Part shown: in pieces, positions 1 to 7,898 of the stretch
Layout of the letters: every line of letters starts with the position of its first letter
How positions within the stretch are numbered: the stretch's first letter is position 1
NCBI GenBank assembly: GCA_020849655.1
Contig: JADLFU010000009.1
Location: 1-64,000 of the forward strand
Source of the DNA: Polyangiaceae bacterium
GTDB lineage: Bacteria; Myxococcota_A; Polyangia; Polyangiales; Polyangiaceae
DNA length: 64,000 nt
Direction of reading: 5' to 3'
Position numbers and translations under genes: made by a program
Notes under the pieces: generated by a model
What the model was told of the DNA's origin: nothing
Databases searched by the model: none
What the model saw: only the letters and a program-made list of their open reading frames with translations

Positions 1-301
1 CGACCGGCGAGCGCAGGTCGCCCGCCGCGCGCATCCACGACGACACCACGACCTCGTCGAGCGCGTTCACGTCGGCGGCGGGCGGTCCGCGCCTGGGGTC
101 GAGCGCGCTCTGCACCGGACGACGGACGAGCGACTCCGTCAGGCGCGCGATCTCGCTGGGATCGTGCGCCTCCGGTACGGAGATGGGCTGGCGGTCGGCG
201 AGCTCGGTCACGACGGGCGCGTCCGCGAAGCGCGGCGGCCGGTACGAGCCGCACCCCGCGGCGACGAGCGCCAGCGCGGCGATCGCTCGAGACGGCGTCA
301 C
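1..301 (-). CDS. Lipoprotein, N-terminal part (runs off the window edge)
   Basis: Reading leftward from a GTG at 301 gives about 100 residues with no stop. Residues 1-17 are a short type II signal peptide ending in LVAAGC, so the mature protein should be a lipid-anchored envelope protein. The next 80 residues are polar and carry the run DVNALDEVVVSSW. I associate this kind of run with a family of myxobacterial lipoproteins of unknown function, but this is recollection only. The GTG overlaps the TGA of the upstream membrane-protein gene in GTGA, so the two are probably co-translated. The C-terminal part is missing because the window ends. No function can be assigned. Confidence 0.6.
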   Translation of the reverse strand, partial: MTPSRAIAALALVAAGCGSYRPPRFADAPVVTELADRQPISVPEAHDPSEIARLTESLVRRPVQSALDPRRGPPAADVNALDEVVVSSWMRAAGDLRSPV

Positions 302-642
302 GCAGGCCTCCACACCATCAACGCGAGCGTGACGAGCAGGAGCGTGAGCGCGACGATCGACCCTGTCCGGCGCCGCTCCGCGCGTCCGAGCGAGAAGAGG
401 AGCGCCTGCAGCGCGAAGAACGAGGTCGCGAGCGACGAGAGGATCCACGTCGACAAGAGCGACGCGCTCGTCTCGTACGCGAGCAGGAACCCGAACACCC
501 ACGCCGCGCACAGGCCCGGTACGGCCACGCGGAGCCCGATGCGCCGCGCCTCCTCGTGTCGCTCCACGGCGCAGACGGCGAGCGTCCCGCCGAGCGCTGC
601 GGCGACCGAGAGGAGCTTGAACAGGCGGTACGCGAGGAACAC
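298..642 (-). CDS. Small integral membrane protein, unknown function
   Basis: A 114-residue hydrophobic protein starting at a GTG (642). Four hydrophobic segments are visible, at about residues 8-26, 37-56, 60-82 and 93-111, separated by short Arg/Glu-rich loops, so it should be an inner-membrane protein with N and C termini on the same side. No catalytic motif is seen and I do not recognise the family. No convincing ribosome-binding site precedes the start. Its stop overlaps the start of the lipoprotein gene downstream by four bases, suggesting an envelope-related two-gene operon that probably continues past the window edge. Confidence 0.6.
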   Translation of the reverse strand: MFLAYRLFKLLSVAAALGGTLAVCAVERHEEARRIGLRVAVPGLCAAWVFGFLLAYETSASLLSTWILSSLATSFFALQALLFSLGRAERRRTGSIVALTLLLVTLALMVWRPA

Positions 643-680
643 CGGGGGAGTCCAGCGTCTCTCTACCGCGATCTCGGGGC

Positions 681-957
681 GGCGGACGCTGGGCTTTTGT
701 CACCTGGCTGTGTCGTGGGGCGCTGGCGCTGGGCCCTTGTCACCTGGCTGTGCCGGGGGGGCGCTGGCGCTGGGCTCTTGTCACATGCCTGTGCCGGGGG
801 GACGCTGGCATGTTGCATGGATGGCAGGGCCACGCTTGCGCGTGGGCGCGCGCTTGGTTGGGGGCCAAGCCCGCCACGCCTGGGCCAGCGGGGCCTCTCC
901 GGTGGAGCGGCGGGGGGGCGCTGGCGCTGGGCCTTTGTCACATGGCTGTGCCGGCTG
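681..957. repeat. 40-bp direct repeats in a gene-poor stretch
   Basis: Three units of exactly 40 bp lie head to tail at 681-720, 721-760 and 761-800. A decayed start of a fourth follows at 801-812, and a separate complete unit sits at 918-957. The shared core is TTGTCAC(C/A)TG(G/C)CTGTG, preceded by GCGCTGGCGCTGGGC. The units are head-to-tail with no unique spacers, so this is not a CRISPR array. The stretch 643-1427 holds no convincing gene: open frames here are Gly/Trp/Arg-rich by-products of the GC content. Apart from these repeats, a hairpin at 1041-1080 and a relic gene tail at 1278-1388, I see nothing in it. Confidence 0.75.
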
Positions 958-1040
958 GGGCGCGTGGAGGCGCTAGGTGTTGGGGGCCTCCCCTCTGGAC
1001 ACTCTGGACACCCCGGCCAGCGGCCAACCCCCTCCCCAAC

Positions 1041-1080
1041 CTCCCGAAATCGCGGCCGGGATGCCGCGATTTACCCGGAG
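1041..1080. repeat. Inverted repeat (stem-loop) in intergenic DNA
   Basis: Perfect 10-bp arms AAATCGCGGC (1047-1056) and GCCGCGATTT (1063-1072) flank a 6-base loop. The stem can extend through CTCC/GGAG with a bulge. There is no T-run on either side, so a rho-independent terminator is not supported. It could be a protein-binding site or a decayed element end. Confidence 0.45.
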
Positions 1081-1277
1081 GTCGGAGGTGACTGCTCGGT
1101 CTGGTGACTTAGCTGGTGCCTGTGTGCGGCTGGGCGGGAGAGCGTGGTCCTCGGAGAGCCGCCGTCCCGCTCGTGCGCCTTGTCAGGCGCCGCGCTCCGC
1201 GCCCACGGGCCCGTCGGCTCTCACGCGGCGCGACGGGCACCCCTGAGGCCCGAAGGGACCCTGAGTGCGCGACGAGC

Positions 1278-1388
1278 ATCGTTGAGGCGGTGGCCTCTCT
1301 CTGGGAGCGCAGGGTCTCGGGCGACGAGCGCTGGCTGCGCGGGGGCGTCACCGCCTCGTCCGTCGAAGACTTGCTGCGCGATCCGTAG
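1278..1388 (+). pseudogene. Relic C-terminus of a Uma2-type gene
   Basis: The last 36 codons before a TAG at 1386 encode a tail ending RWLRGGVTASSVEDLLRDP. It is nearly identical, in protein and DNA, to the C-terminus of the intact Uma2 gene at 1428-2210 (RWLRGAVTASSVEDLLRDR). Upstream in the same frame there is no Uma2 catalytic core, only Arg-rich sequence. It is best read as the surviving 3' end of a tandem copy whose body was deleted. It might alternatively mark where the intact copy inserted. Confidence 0.6.
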
Positions 1389-1427
1389 GGCCTGCTCGGC
1401 CGCGCGGCGCGTGGTAGCGTCGACGCG

Positions 1428-2210
1428 ATGTCCGGCGACCGCATGCTCGCGCCTGGTCCCTTCCACGCGGACCAGCTCCGCTCGAAGGATCCCTACGAGC
1501 TCTCCAGCGGTCACCCCGTCCTCTGCCTCCCCACCGGCGCGCGCGGCGCTCGCACGAACCTCACAGGCGCCGCCGTGCTCGACTCCGATCCCGCCGTCTA
1601 CGAGGCCGGCGTCGACGCCGGTTTCGCGCCCGAGCCGGGCACCCTCCGCGCTCCAGATGTCTCAGTTGGCAACGTCCCCGACGCGCCGGGCTGGATCACG
1701 GGCGTGCCGCCGCTCGCGGTCGAGTACGCCGACCTCGGCCAGGACGAGCAGACCCTCGCCGACAAGATCGCCGATCTGCTCGCCCACGGCACCCGCCACG
1801 TGTGGGTGGTGCGCCTCTCGGGCCCGCGGCGCGTCGAGATCCACGAGCCGGGCGCCGCGCCGCGCGTCGTCGGCGCAGACGGCGTCCTGTCGGCCCCGGG
1901 TGTCCTGCAGAACCCTGTGCCCGTCGCCGCCCTCTTCGATCGCGACGCCGCCCACAGCGCGACGCTCCGCAATCTCTTGCAGCGAAGGGGCTACGAGTCC
2001 CTCGAGGACGTCCTCGCCGAAGGCCGCCGTGAGGGCGCCGAGCGCGGGAAGGTTGAAGCCGTGCTGTCGGTCCTCGAGGCTCGAGGACTGGCGCTCACCG
2101 ACGCGCAGCGCGACCTCATCTCCTCGTGTCGCGACGCGGCCACCCTCGAGCGGTGGTTGCGCGGGGCCGTCACCGCCTCGTCCGTCGAAGACCTGCTGCG
2201 CGATCGGTGA
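1428..2210 (+). CDS. Uma2 family (DUF820) PD-(D/E)XK nuclease-like protein
   Basis: A 260-residue protein with the Uma2 fold. Residues about 1-55 form the N-terminal arm. The acidic core follows: PDVSVG (Asp near residue 83), then PPLAVEYAD (Glu near 101), then the helix with Lys in LADKIADLLAHGTRHVWVV. This matches the D-E-K order of the PD-(D/E)XK superfamily, which suggests DNA cleavage, but the family's biological role is poorly known. The C-terminal 70 residues are helical and charged, as in many bacterial Uma2 proteins. The ATG at 1428 follows the relic tail of a sister copy. Uma2 genes are often multicopy and mobile; nothing else here indicates a transposon. Confidence 0.8.
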   Translation: MSGDRMLAPGPFHADQLRSKDPYELSSGHPVLCLPTGARGARTNLTGAAVLDSDPAVYEAGVDAGFAPEPGTLRAPDVSVGNVPDAPGWITGVPPLAVEYADLGQDEQTLADKIADLLAHGTRHVWVVRLSGPRRVEIHEPGAAPRVVGADGVLSAPGVLQNPVPVAALFDRDAAHSATLRNLLQRRGYESLEDVLAEGRREGAERGKVEAVLSVLEARGLALTDAQRDLISSCRDAATLERWLRGAVTASSVEDLLRDR

Positions 2211-2258
2211 ACACCGCGCGTGTCGGCGGCCGGGCGCTGAAGTAGCACCGACCTCGAG

Positions 2259-3671
2259 ATGACCCGCGAGCCCCGCGACGCGCGCCACGCCGAGCGGCGG
2301 TGGCTGACAGCGTGGGCGCTGTTCGTCGGCGCGCTCCTGCCCCGCCTCTACGTCGCCATCGCGTGGGCGAAGGAGCCAGTCTGGGACGGCCACTACTACG
2401 ATTTCGGCGCTCGCCGCATCGCCGCGGGGCTCGGCTACTCCGACGACGTCCTCGTCGGCGGCGAGGCGCGCTGGCACCCGTGGTGCCACTACCCGGTCGG
2501 GTACAGCGGGTTTCTCGCGATCGCCTACGTCGTCTTCGGCGCGGGCCCCAAGGTCGCGGTCGTCGCGAACGCCGTCGTCGGCGCGTCGCTCACGTCGCTG
2601 ACCTACCTGCTGGGCGACCGCGCGCTGGGGCACGCGCGCGGCCTGCTCGCCGGCCTGCTCGTCGCGTCCTCGCCCGAGCTCATCGCGTACTCGGCGCTGC
2701 TGATGACAGAGCCGCTCTCGTCGCTGGCGCCCGTCGCGGCGGCGCTCGTGATCCTGTCATCCCGCTCCCGCCTCGTCGTCCGCGCGCTCGCGGCGGGCGC
2801 CGTCGCGGGGCTGGGCGTGCTCGTCCGCCCTCAGGTGATCCTGTGTGTCCCGCTGCTCGGGCTGCTCGAGCTCGATCTCGGCCGGGCGCGCGCGTCGTGG
2901 CGTCGCGCCGCGTGGACGGCAGCGATCGCCGTCGGTGCGTCGCTGCTCGTGGTCGCGCCGTGGACGGCGCGCAACTGCCGCGTGATGGACGGCTGCGCGT
3001 TCGTCAGCACGAACGCCGGATGGAACCTCGCGATCGGATCGTCGCCGCGCGCCACCGGTCGCTTCGACACGCTGCGCGCGACCGACGGCTGCCCGGTCGT
3101 CACCGGCCAGGTGCAGCAGGACCGCTGCTGGGCGGGCGTCGGCGCGCGCCAGATCCGCGAGGCGCCGCTGCGCTGGCTCTCGCTCGTGCCGAAGAAGCTC
3201 TCGCACACGTTCGACCACGCGTCCTTCCCGATGGGGTACCTCGGAGAGAGCGATCCTGGGCGCTTCGACGAGGCCACCAAGGAGAAGGGGCGGAGGTGGC
3301 TCGGCGCGGCGCACGCGGCGCTCCTCGCGCTGGCGACGGCGGGCGCGCTCGGGTGGTCGAGCTCGCGACGGCGCGTCTCGCTGGCCGCCGCTGCGTTGGC
3401 GCTCGCGACGCTCGGGTGGGTGTTCACGCGGGGCGAGCCTCGCCCGCTGTGGTGGCTCGCGGTGCTCGCGCCGACGCTGCCGTGGCTCGCCGCGCCGTCC
3501 TCGCGCCCTCCGCTCGCGCGCTACGTGGGCGCGTGCGTGCTCGCGATGTGCGCGACCCACGCGGTGTTCTTCGGGGAGGACCGGTACCATGTGTTCCTCA
3601 CGCCGCTGTTCGCGCTGCTGGCCGCGTGCGCGGGGGCCCGAGGGGCCAGGGCGGTCGGAGCAAGCGGCTAG
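2259..3671 (+). CDS. GT-C fold glycosyltransferase (ArnT/PMT-like), integral membrane
   Basis: A 470-residue polytopic protein with about ten hydrophobic segments. After the first helix comes a periplasmic loop with [16 protein letters not shown], the position of the acidic catalytic motif in GT-C enzymes. PWTARN near residue 235 and the late [15 protein letters not shown] segment are typical of the GT39/ArnT-like group that uses a polyprenyl-phosphate sugar. Likely role: transfer of a sugar onto a lipid or protein on the outer face of the inner membrane; donor and acceptor cannot be read. It stands alone between the Uma2 gene and tRNA-Pro, and a GT2 enzyme of the dolichol-phosphate-sugar type lies elsewhere in the window (34.3-35.0 kb). 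Confidence 0.72.
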   Translation: MTREPRDARHAERRWLTAWALFVGALLPRLYVAIAWAKEPVWDGHYYDFGARRIAAGLGYSDDVLVGGEARWHPWCHYPVGYSGFLAIAYVVFGAGPKVAVVANAVVGASLTSLTYLLGDRALGHARGLLAGLLVASSPELIAYSALLMTEPLSSLAPVAAALVILSSRSRLVVRALAAGAVAGLGVLVRPQVILCVPLLGLLELDLGRARASWRRAAWTAAIAVGASLLVVAPWTARNCRVMDGCAFVSTNAGWNLAIGSSPRATGRFDTLRATDGCPVVTGQVQQDRCWAGVGARQIREAPLRWLSLVPKKLSHTFDHASFPMGYLGESDPGRFDEATKEKGRRWLGAAHAALLALATAGALGWSSSRRRVSLAAAALALATLGWVFTRGEPRPLWWLAVLAPTLPWLAAPSSRPPLARYVGACVLAMCATHAVFFGEDRYHVFLTPLFALLAACAGARGARAVGASG

Positions 3672-3699
3672 CGCGTGGTCGCGCCCGTCGACCTGCAAC

Positions 3700-3719
3700 G
3701 CCTCGCTCCCCCGCGAGGC
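3700..3719. terminator. Possible bidirectional hairpin between a CDS and tRNA-Pro
   Basis: Perfect 7-bp arms GCCTCGC (3700-3706) and GCGAGGC (3713-3719) enclose a 6-base loop, midway between the end of the plus-strand glycosyltransferase and the 3' end of the minus-strand tRNA. Its placement between convergent transcripts suits a terminator, but the U-tract is poor on both sides. Confidence 0.35.
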
Positions 3720-3739
3720 TCGCTGCGATCCGAAAAGAG

Positions 3740-3813
3740 TCGGGGCGAGAGGATTTGAACCTCCGACTCCCTGGTCCCGAACCAGGTGCGCTACCAGGCT
3801 GCGCTACGCCCCG
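3740..3813 (-). tRNA. tRNA-Pro (anticodon CGG)
   Basis: On the minus strand the 5' acceptor strand CGGGGCG (3813-3807) pairs with CGCCCCG at 3747-3741, with discriminator A at 3740. The D-loop sequence, an anticodon stem CCTGG/CCAGG enclosing the loop TTCGGGA (anticodon CGG), and the T-arm GGAGGTTCAAATCCTC are all present. CCA is not encoded. It reads CCG, a heavily used Pro codon in such GC-rich DNA. No variable-arm extension or intron is seen. No integrase or attachment-site duplication is visible beside it. Confidence 0.95.
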
Positions 3814-3856
3814 AGTCGCCACGAACGGCAGAGACTGCTGCCCGAAGCGGGGGCGC

Positions 3857-3885
3857 AATCTCGCGCGAGACACGTCGATCGTCAA
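3857..3885 (-). promoter_or_regulatory. Candidate promoter for tRNA-Pro
   Basis: Reading leftward, TTGACG (3885-3880) is followed after 17 bp by GAGATT (3862-3857), a good -35 with a weak -10. It would start transcription about 35 bases before the tRNA. The -35 overlaps the T-tract of the etfBA terminator by two bases. Confidence 0.35.
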
Positions 3886-3920
3886 GAGAAAAGGGCCGAC
3901 CCCGCGGTGGGATCGACCCT
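3884..3920 (-). terminator. Rho-independent terminator after etfA
   Basis: On the minus strand AGGGTCGATCCC pairs with GGGGTCGGCCCT (12 bp with two G-U pairs) around the loop ACCGC and is followed by TTTTCTCTT. It lies 34 bases past the etfA stop, so it should end the etfBA transcript before tRNA-Pro. Confidence 0.8.
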
Positions 3921-3953
3921 CTTCGTCCTCGCGTGCCCGCGAGCGCGCTCGGC

Positions 3954-4919
3954 TCAGCCCTTCGCCGCGATGACCGCGGACGTCAGCTCCGGCACCACGC
4001 CGAAGAGATCGGCGACGAGGCCGTAGTCGGCGACCTGGAAGATCGGCGCGTCGCCGTCCTTGTTGACCGCGACGATGACCTTCGAGCCCTTCATCCCGGC
4101 GAGGTGCTGGATCGCGCCGGAGATGCCGATCGCGAAGTAGAGCGCGGGGGCGACGATCTTGCCCGTCTGCCCGACCTGGTAGTCGCTCGGCGCGTAGCCG
4201 GCGTCGCACGCGGCGCGGCTCGCCCCGACGCCCGCGCCGAGCGCGTCGGCGAGGGGCTCGAGCACCTCGTTGAACCGCTCCTTCAGCGCGCGTCCGCCGG
4301 CGACGATGACCTTCGCCTCGCCGAGGGCGGGGCGCGCGCTCTTCACCTGGTCGAACTTCACGAACTCGACACGGTCGGCGCCGGGGCCCGCGGGGGCGAC
4401 GGCGACGTCCTTCACATCGGACGCGCCGCCCGACGGCTCGGCCGCGGTGAACTCGCTCTGGCGCACCGAGACGATCTGCGTCGCCGTCGAGATGGTGCAG
4501 TGGCCGTACGCGTTCCCCGCGAACATCGGGCGCTTGTACGAGAGCTTCCCGCCGTCGGCCGAGACGGCCGAGATGTCGCCCGCGTAGCCGGCGTCGAGCG
4601 CGGCGGCCACGCGCGGCATCAGATCCTTGCCGAACGACGACGCGGTCGCGACGACGACGCCGAACCCGCCCGACCGGGCGACCTCGACGACCGTGGGGGC
4701 GAAGCGCTCGGCGACGTAGCTCGCGAGCGACGCGTCGTCCGCGACGAGCACGGCCTTCGCGCCGAAGCCGGTGAGCTCGGCGGCCGCGGCCTTCGCGCCC
4801 GCGCCGATCACGAGGATCGAGAACGGCTGGCCGGCCTGCCTCGCGAACGTGATCGCGCTGTGGGTGGTCTTCTTGATCTTGCCGTCTGCGAGCTCGGCGA
4901 CGATGAGGGTGTCGGACAT
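3954..4919 (-). CDS. etfA: Electron transfer flavoprotein alpha subunit
   Basis: A 321-residue protein starting [17 protein letters not shown], with ATG at 4919 placed 17 bases after the etfB stop. The C-terminal FAD domain (about residues 195-315) is complete and shows the signature blocks [35 protein letters not shown] and [11 protein letters not shown]. With EtfB it forms the soluble heterodimer that takes electrons from acyl-CoA and other dehydrogenases and passes them to ETF:quinone oxidoreductase. No dehydrogenase or ETF-QO gene is adjacent, so it probably serves several partners. Length is normal for the family. Confidence 0.96.
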   Translation of the reverse strand: MSDTLIVAELADGKIKKTTHSAITFARQAGQPFSILVIGAGAKAAAAELTGFGAKAVLVADDASLASYVAERFAPTVVEVARSGGFGVVVATASSFGKDLMPRVAAALDAGYAGDISAVSADGGKLSYKRPMFAGNAYGHCTISTATQIVSVRQSEFTAAEPSGGASDVKDVAVAPAGPGADRVEFVKFDQVKSARPALGEAKVIVAGGRALKERFNEVLEPLADALGAGVGASRAACDAGYAPSDYQVGQTGKIVAPALYFAIGISGAIQHLAGMKGSKVIVAVNKDGDAPIFQVADYGLVADLFGVVPELTSAVIAAKG

Positions 4920-4936
4920 GGCTTCTCTCGTGCTCC

Positions 4937-5764
4937 TCAGAGGACCTTGGCTTCGTTCTTCAGGCGCGTGACGAGCTCCGCCACGTCCTTCACCTTGATG
5001 CCCGCCTTGCGCGCCGGCGGGGCCTCGAACCTCGAGTACTGCACCTTCAGCGAGGTGTCCGACACGAGCTCCGAGAGCTTCAGCTCGGCGAGGGGCTTCT
5101 TCTTCGCGGCCATGATCGCGGGCAGCGCCGCGAAGCGCACGCCGTCGTTGTACTTGAAGTCTCGCTTCGTCTGCTTCGAGTAGACGCTGCTCGGCGCGAC
5201 GATGCGCAGATCGACCGTGACGAGCGCGGGGAGCTTCACGCGGAGCGTGATGACGCCGCCGTCGACCTCGCGCCCGACGAGCAGCGCGCCGTCCTCCTCC
5301 TCGATCGTCGCGGCGAACGTCGCCTGCGGCCAGCCGAGGTGCTGCGCGAGCATCTGGCCGATCTGGTTCGAGTCGCCGTCGACCGCCTGCTTGCCCATCA
5401 CGACCGCGTCGGGCTTCTCCTTGTCGACGATCGCGCGGAGCGCCTTCGCCACGATCGAGCCGTCGAGCTCCTCGTCCTTCGCGTCGACGCGGATGGCGCG
5501 GTCGGCGCCGGTCGCCAGCGCGGCGCGGAGCGTCGTCTCGGTCTCCTTCGGGCCGAACGTCACCACGATGACCTCGCCGCCTCGAGCCTTCGGCGTCGCG
5601 CCGTTCTCGGTCAGGCGGAGCGCCGCCTCGAGCGCGTACTCGTCGAACGGGTTCGGCTTCCACTCGAGGCCGGTGGTGTCGATCGTGGCACCACCCGCGG
5701 GGATCTTGATCTTGTTCGCGTTGTCCGGGTCGGCGACGCGCTTCAGCGGGACGAGGATCTTCAC
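4937..5764 (-). CDS. etfB: Electron transfer flavoprotein beta subunit
   Basis: I place the start at GTG 5764 ([18 protein letters not shown]), because AGGAGG lies seven bases upstream. The open frame continues 21 codons further upstream but without family similarity. The 275-residue protein has the EtfB core: the AMP-binding N-terminal blocks, [14 protein letters not shown] near residue 40, and [22 protein letters not shown] near 115-135. The C-terminal arm (about 205-275) is the recognition/docking extension. It is the first gene of a two-gene operon with etfA and a terminator beyond. Confidence 0.95.
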   Translation of the reverse strand: MKILVPLKRVADPDNANKIKIPAGGATIDTTGLEWKPNPFDEYALEAALRLTENGATPKARGGEVIVVTFGPKETETTLRAALATGADRAIRVDAKDEELDGSIVAKALRAIVDKEKPDAVVMGKQAVDGDSNQIGQMLAQHLGWPQATFAATIEEEDGALLVGREVDGGVITLRVKLPALVTVDLRIVAPSSVYSKQTKRDFKYNDGVRFAALPAIMAAKKKPLAELKLSELVSDTSLKVQYSRFEAPPARKAGIKVKDVAELVTRLKNEAKVL

Positions 5765-5842
5765 GTGGCTACCTCCTGCCCATGATCGGGCGAGAGCGCC
5801 GGTAGTGTCGACGGCCCAGCGCGTCAACGTGGGCGGCGAGGA

Positions 5843-6301
5843 TCAGCGCGGCGGGTCCGCGTAGAACGCCCGCACGTCGGGGCGCAGCCACAGGATCAAG
5901 AGCGGGATCCCCGGCAGCCAGCAGCAGGCGCTCGTCAGGTCGAGGGCGACCGCGATCGTGGCGACCGTGTGCACCCACGGCCGGCGGCCGCCGACGAGCA
6001 CCGCGAGGTGCAGCGCGGCGAGCGAGCCGAGCAGCGTCCCGAGGAGGGCCGCGCCGACGAGCCCGCCCACGGAGTCCCCCCCGGGCTTCGAGAGGGCCTC
6101 CTTGACCATCAGGCCCACGAAGAGCGCGCCGAGCGCGAGGTAGAGCACCCCGACGATCCCGCCGTACGCCCGCATGTACGTCACCGCGGAGGGCGCCGAC
6201 GCCTGCTGCTGCTGGTCGGGATCGTAGCCGGGGGGCAGCCCGGCGCTCAAGATGCGCTCGGGCTCGGGCTGCCCAGGCGGCCCCCACGGAGGCTGGCTCA
6301 T
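5843..6301 (-). CDS. Small membrane protein with Pro/Gln-rich N-terminus
   Basis: A 152-residue protein. Residues 1-35 are Pro/Gly/Gln-rich (PPGYDPDQQQQ) and probably cytoplasmic. Four hydrophobic stretches follow at about 45-65, 80-105, 112-128 and 130-143. No enzymatic motif is seen and I do not recognise a named family. It starts 19 bases after the stop of the GSDH-type lipoprotein gene, so it is probably the last gene of that minus-strand run. Confidence 0.65.
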   Translation of the reverse strand: MSQPPWGPPGQPEPERILSAGLPPGYDPDQQQQASAPSAVTYMRAYGGIVGVLYLALGALFVGLMVKEALSKPGGDSVGGLVGAALLGTLLGSLAALHLAVLVGGRRPWVHTVATIAVALDLTSACCWLPGIPLLILWLRPDVRAFYADPPR

Positions 6302-6320
6302 CGCGCGCGGGGCCCGCCGC

Positions 6321-7898
6321 TCACTGGTCGATGCGGTAGACAGCCCCGCCGTACGAGAGGAGGTACACCTCGCCGTTCGCGTCCTGGCCGAAGCCGGAGA
6401 TGGGCATGCCGGCGGTGCCGAGCTCGGTCGTGTGCTCGAGCGGCGCGGTCGCCACGCCGCCCACGTAGGCGAAGCTCCAGACGCGCCCCGAGCAGTAGTC
6501 TCCGTAGAGGTAGCGCCCCCGCAGGCCCGGGATGGCCGCGCCCCGGTACACGTACCCGCCGGTCACCGAGCAGTTGCCTTGAGAGTGATCGTAGGTGGTG
6601 ACGGGGAGCGTCAGGCCCGTCTTGTCGCAGCTCGCGGCGTTGTAACACTCCATCCCTTCCATGATGCGCCAGCCATAGTTGAGGCCGCCGGGCGACGCCG
6701 CGGGCTCGACGTCGACCTCCTCGTGCTCGCCCTGGCCGACGTCGGCGATGTAGCGATCGCCAGAGCACATGTCGAAGGAGATGCGGTACGGGTTGCGCAG
6801 GCCGTACGACCAGATCTCAGGGTTCGCGCCCTGGATCTTGGGGTTCGTCGCGGGCACCGCGAGCTGCCCGACCGTCGACGTGTCGACGCGCAGCAGCTTC
6901 GCCAGCATGGTGTCGAGCTTCTGGCCGTTGCCGATTGGGCCGTGCTTGTCGCCGCCGCCGCCGCCGTCGCCGAGCGCGATGTACAGGAAGCCATCCTTGG
7001 GAGAGAACTCGACGCTGCCCCCGTTGTGGTTGGCGTCGGGCTGCGCGACGGTCATCAGCGTCTTCAGCGTGGCGAGATCACCAGCGTCGGGCGTGCCGTG
7101 CAGCTCCGCGATGACCGTGTCGCCGTCCTGGGTGCCGGGGTTCTGGCTCGCCTTCGACGAGAAGTGGACGAACACCCGGCCGTTCTGCGCGAACTGCGGG
7201 TGGAACGCGAGGCCGAGCAGGCCCTGCTCGTTGCCCGACGACGTGAGCTTCGAGCTGAGGTCGACGAACACCCCGGTGAGCTTCCCGCCCTGTGCGACGC
7301 GGACGATGCCAGTCTTCTGCACGATGTACAGGCGGGCCGGGTCGCCGGGCGCGTGCGTCACCAGGACGGGCTTGCCGATCCCCTGGGTGATGACGGGCGT
7401 GAGCTTGAGCGTCGGCACGGCGCCCGCTGCGGGCGAGCAGTCCGGCGTGTCGCCCCCGCCGCGCCCACCGCCCGCGCCGCCCGGCGCGCCAGCGCTGCCA
7501 GCCGACGCGCCTCCGCTCCCGGCGGGGGCGCCGGCGCTGCCAGCCGACGCGCCTCCGCTCCCCCCAGGCGCGCCAGCGCCGCCAGCCGATGCGCCCCCGC
7601 TCCCACCAGGCGCGCCGGCGCTGCCCGCGGTCGCGCCGCCGCTGCCCGCGGTCGCGGCGCCGCCCGCGCCAGCCTGTGCCTTGCCGCCGGCGCCAGCCTG
7701 TGCCTTGCCGCCCGCGCCAGCCTGCGCGGCGCCCCCCGCGCCCGACTTGTTGCCAGCGGCGCCGGACGATCCGCCGCCTGCGCCGGCAGCCCCTGCGGCA
7801 GGGGACGCGCCGGGCGCCGCATCATCGTCGGAGCCGCCGCACGCGACGGCGGTGACACAAGTGAAGGAGAGGAGGAGGAAAGAAGTGTGAAGTTTCAT
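6321..7898 (-). CDS. Secreted lipoprotein with GSDH/HHIP-type six-bladed propeller (PQQ sugar dehydrogenase-like)
   Basis: A 525-residue lipoprotein. The signal peptide ends TAVACGG (Cys near 20), followed by a Gly/Ala/Ser linker to about 155 that contains 3.5 copies of a 14-residue unit (GAPGGSGGASAGSA, 42 bp each). The remainder is the beta-propeller of the glucose/sorbosone dehydrogenase family: NEQGLLGLAFHPQFAQNGRVFVHFSS, ANHNGGSVEFSPKDGFLYIALGDGGG, GLRNPYRISFD, GLNYGWRIMEG and YLYGDYCSGRVW. In relatives, PQQ and Ca bind on the propeller face; oxidation of a sugar alcohol outside the cell is therefore possible but unproven. Its ATG overlaps the stop of the haem-c lipoprotein gene upstream in ATGA, so the two are probably made together. 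Confidence 0.85.
   Translation of the reverse strand: MKLHTSFLLLSFTCVTAVACGGSDDDAAPGASPAAGAAGAGGGSSGAAGNKSGAGGAAQAGAGGKAQAGAGGKAQAGAGGAATAGSGGATAGSAGAPGGSGGASAGGAGAPGGSGGASAGSAGAPAGSGGASAGSAGAPGGAGGGRGGGDTPDCSPAAGAVPTLKLTPVITQGIGKPVLVTHAPGDPARLYIVQKTGIVRVAQGGKLTGVFVDLSSKLTSSGNEQGLLGLAFHPQFAQNGRVFVHFSSKASQNPGTQDGDTVIAELHGTPDAGDLATLKTLMTVAQPDANHNGGSVEFSPKDGFLYIALGDGGGGGDKHGPIGNGQKLDTMLAKLLRVDTSTVGQLAVPATNPKIQGANPEIWSYGLRNPYRISFDMCSGDRYIADVGQGEHEEVDVEPAASPGGLNYGWRIMEGMECYNAASCDKTGLTLPVTTYDHSQGNCSVTGGYVYRGAAIPGLRGRYLYGDYCSGRVWSFAYVGGVATAPLEHTTELGTAGMPISGFGQDANGEVYLLSYGGAVYRIDQ

Noticed and set aside
801-816. Sigma-54 promoter reading TGGCATGTTGCA
   Set aside because: The GG and GC elements are about six bases apart, far less than the spacing sigma-54 needs.
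681-957. CRISPR array
   Set aside because: The units abut with no unique spacers and there are no cas genes. They are simple direct repeats.
164-1107. Several plus-strand open frames of 110-270 codons over the first kilobase
   Set aside because: They are Gly/Trp/Arg-rich, have no domain, lie over the 40-bp repeats and antisense to a clear membrane-protein gene. They are by-products of high GC.
3740-3813. Integration site for a mobile island at tRNA-Pro
   Set aside because: No integrase and no repeat of the tRNA 3' end could be seen on either side.
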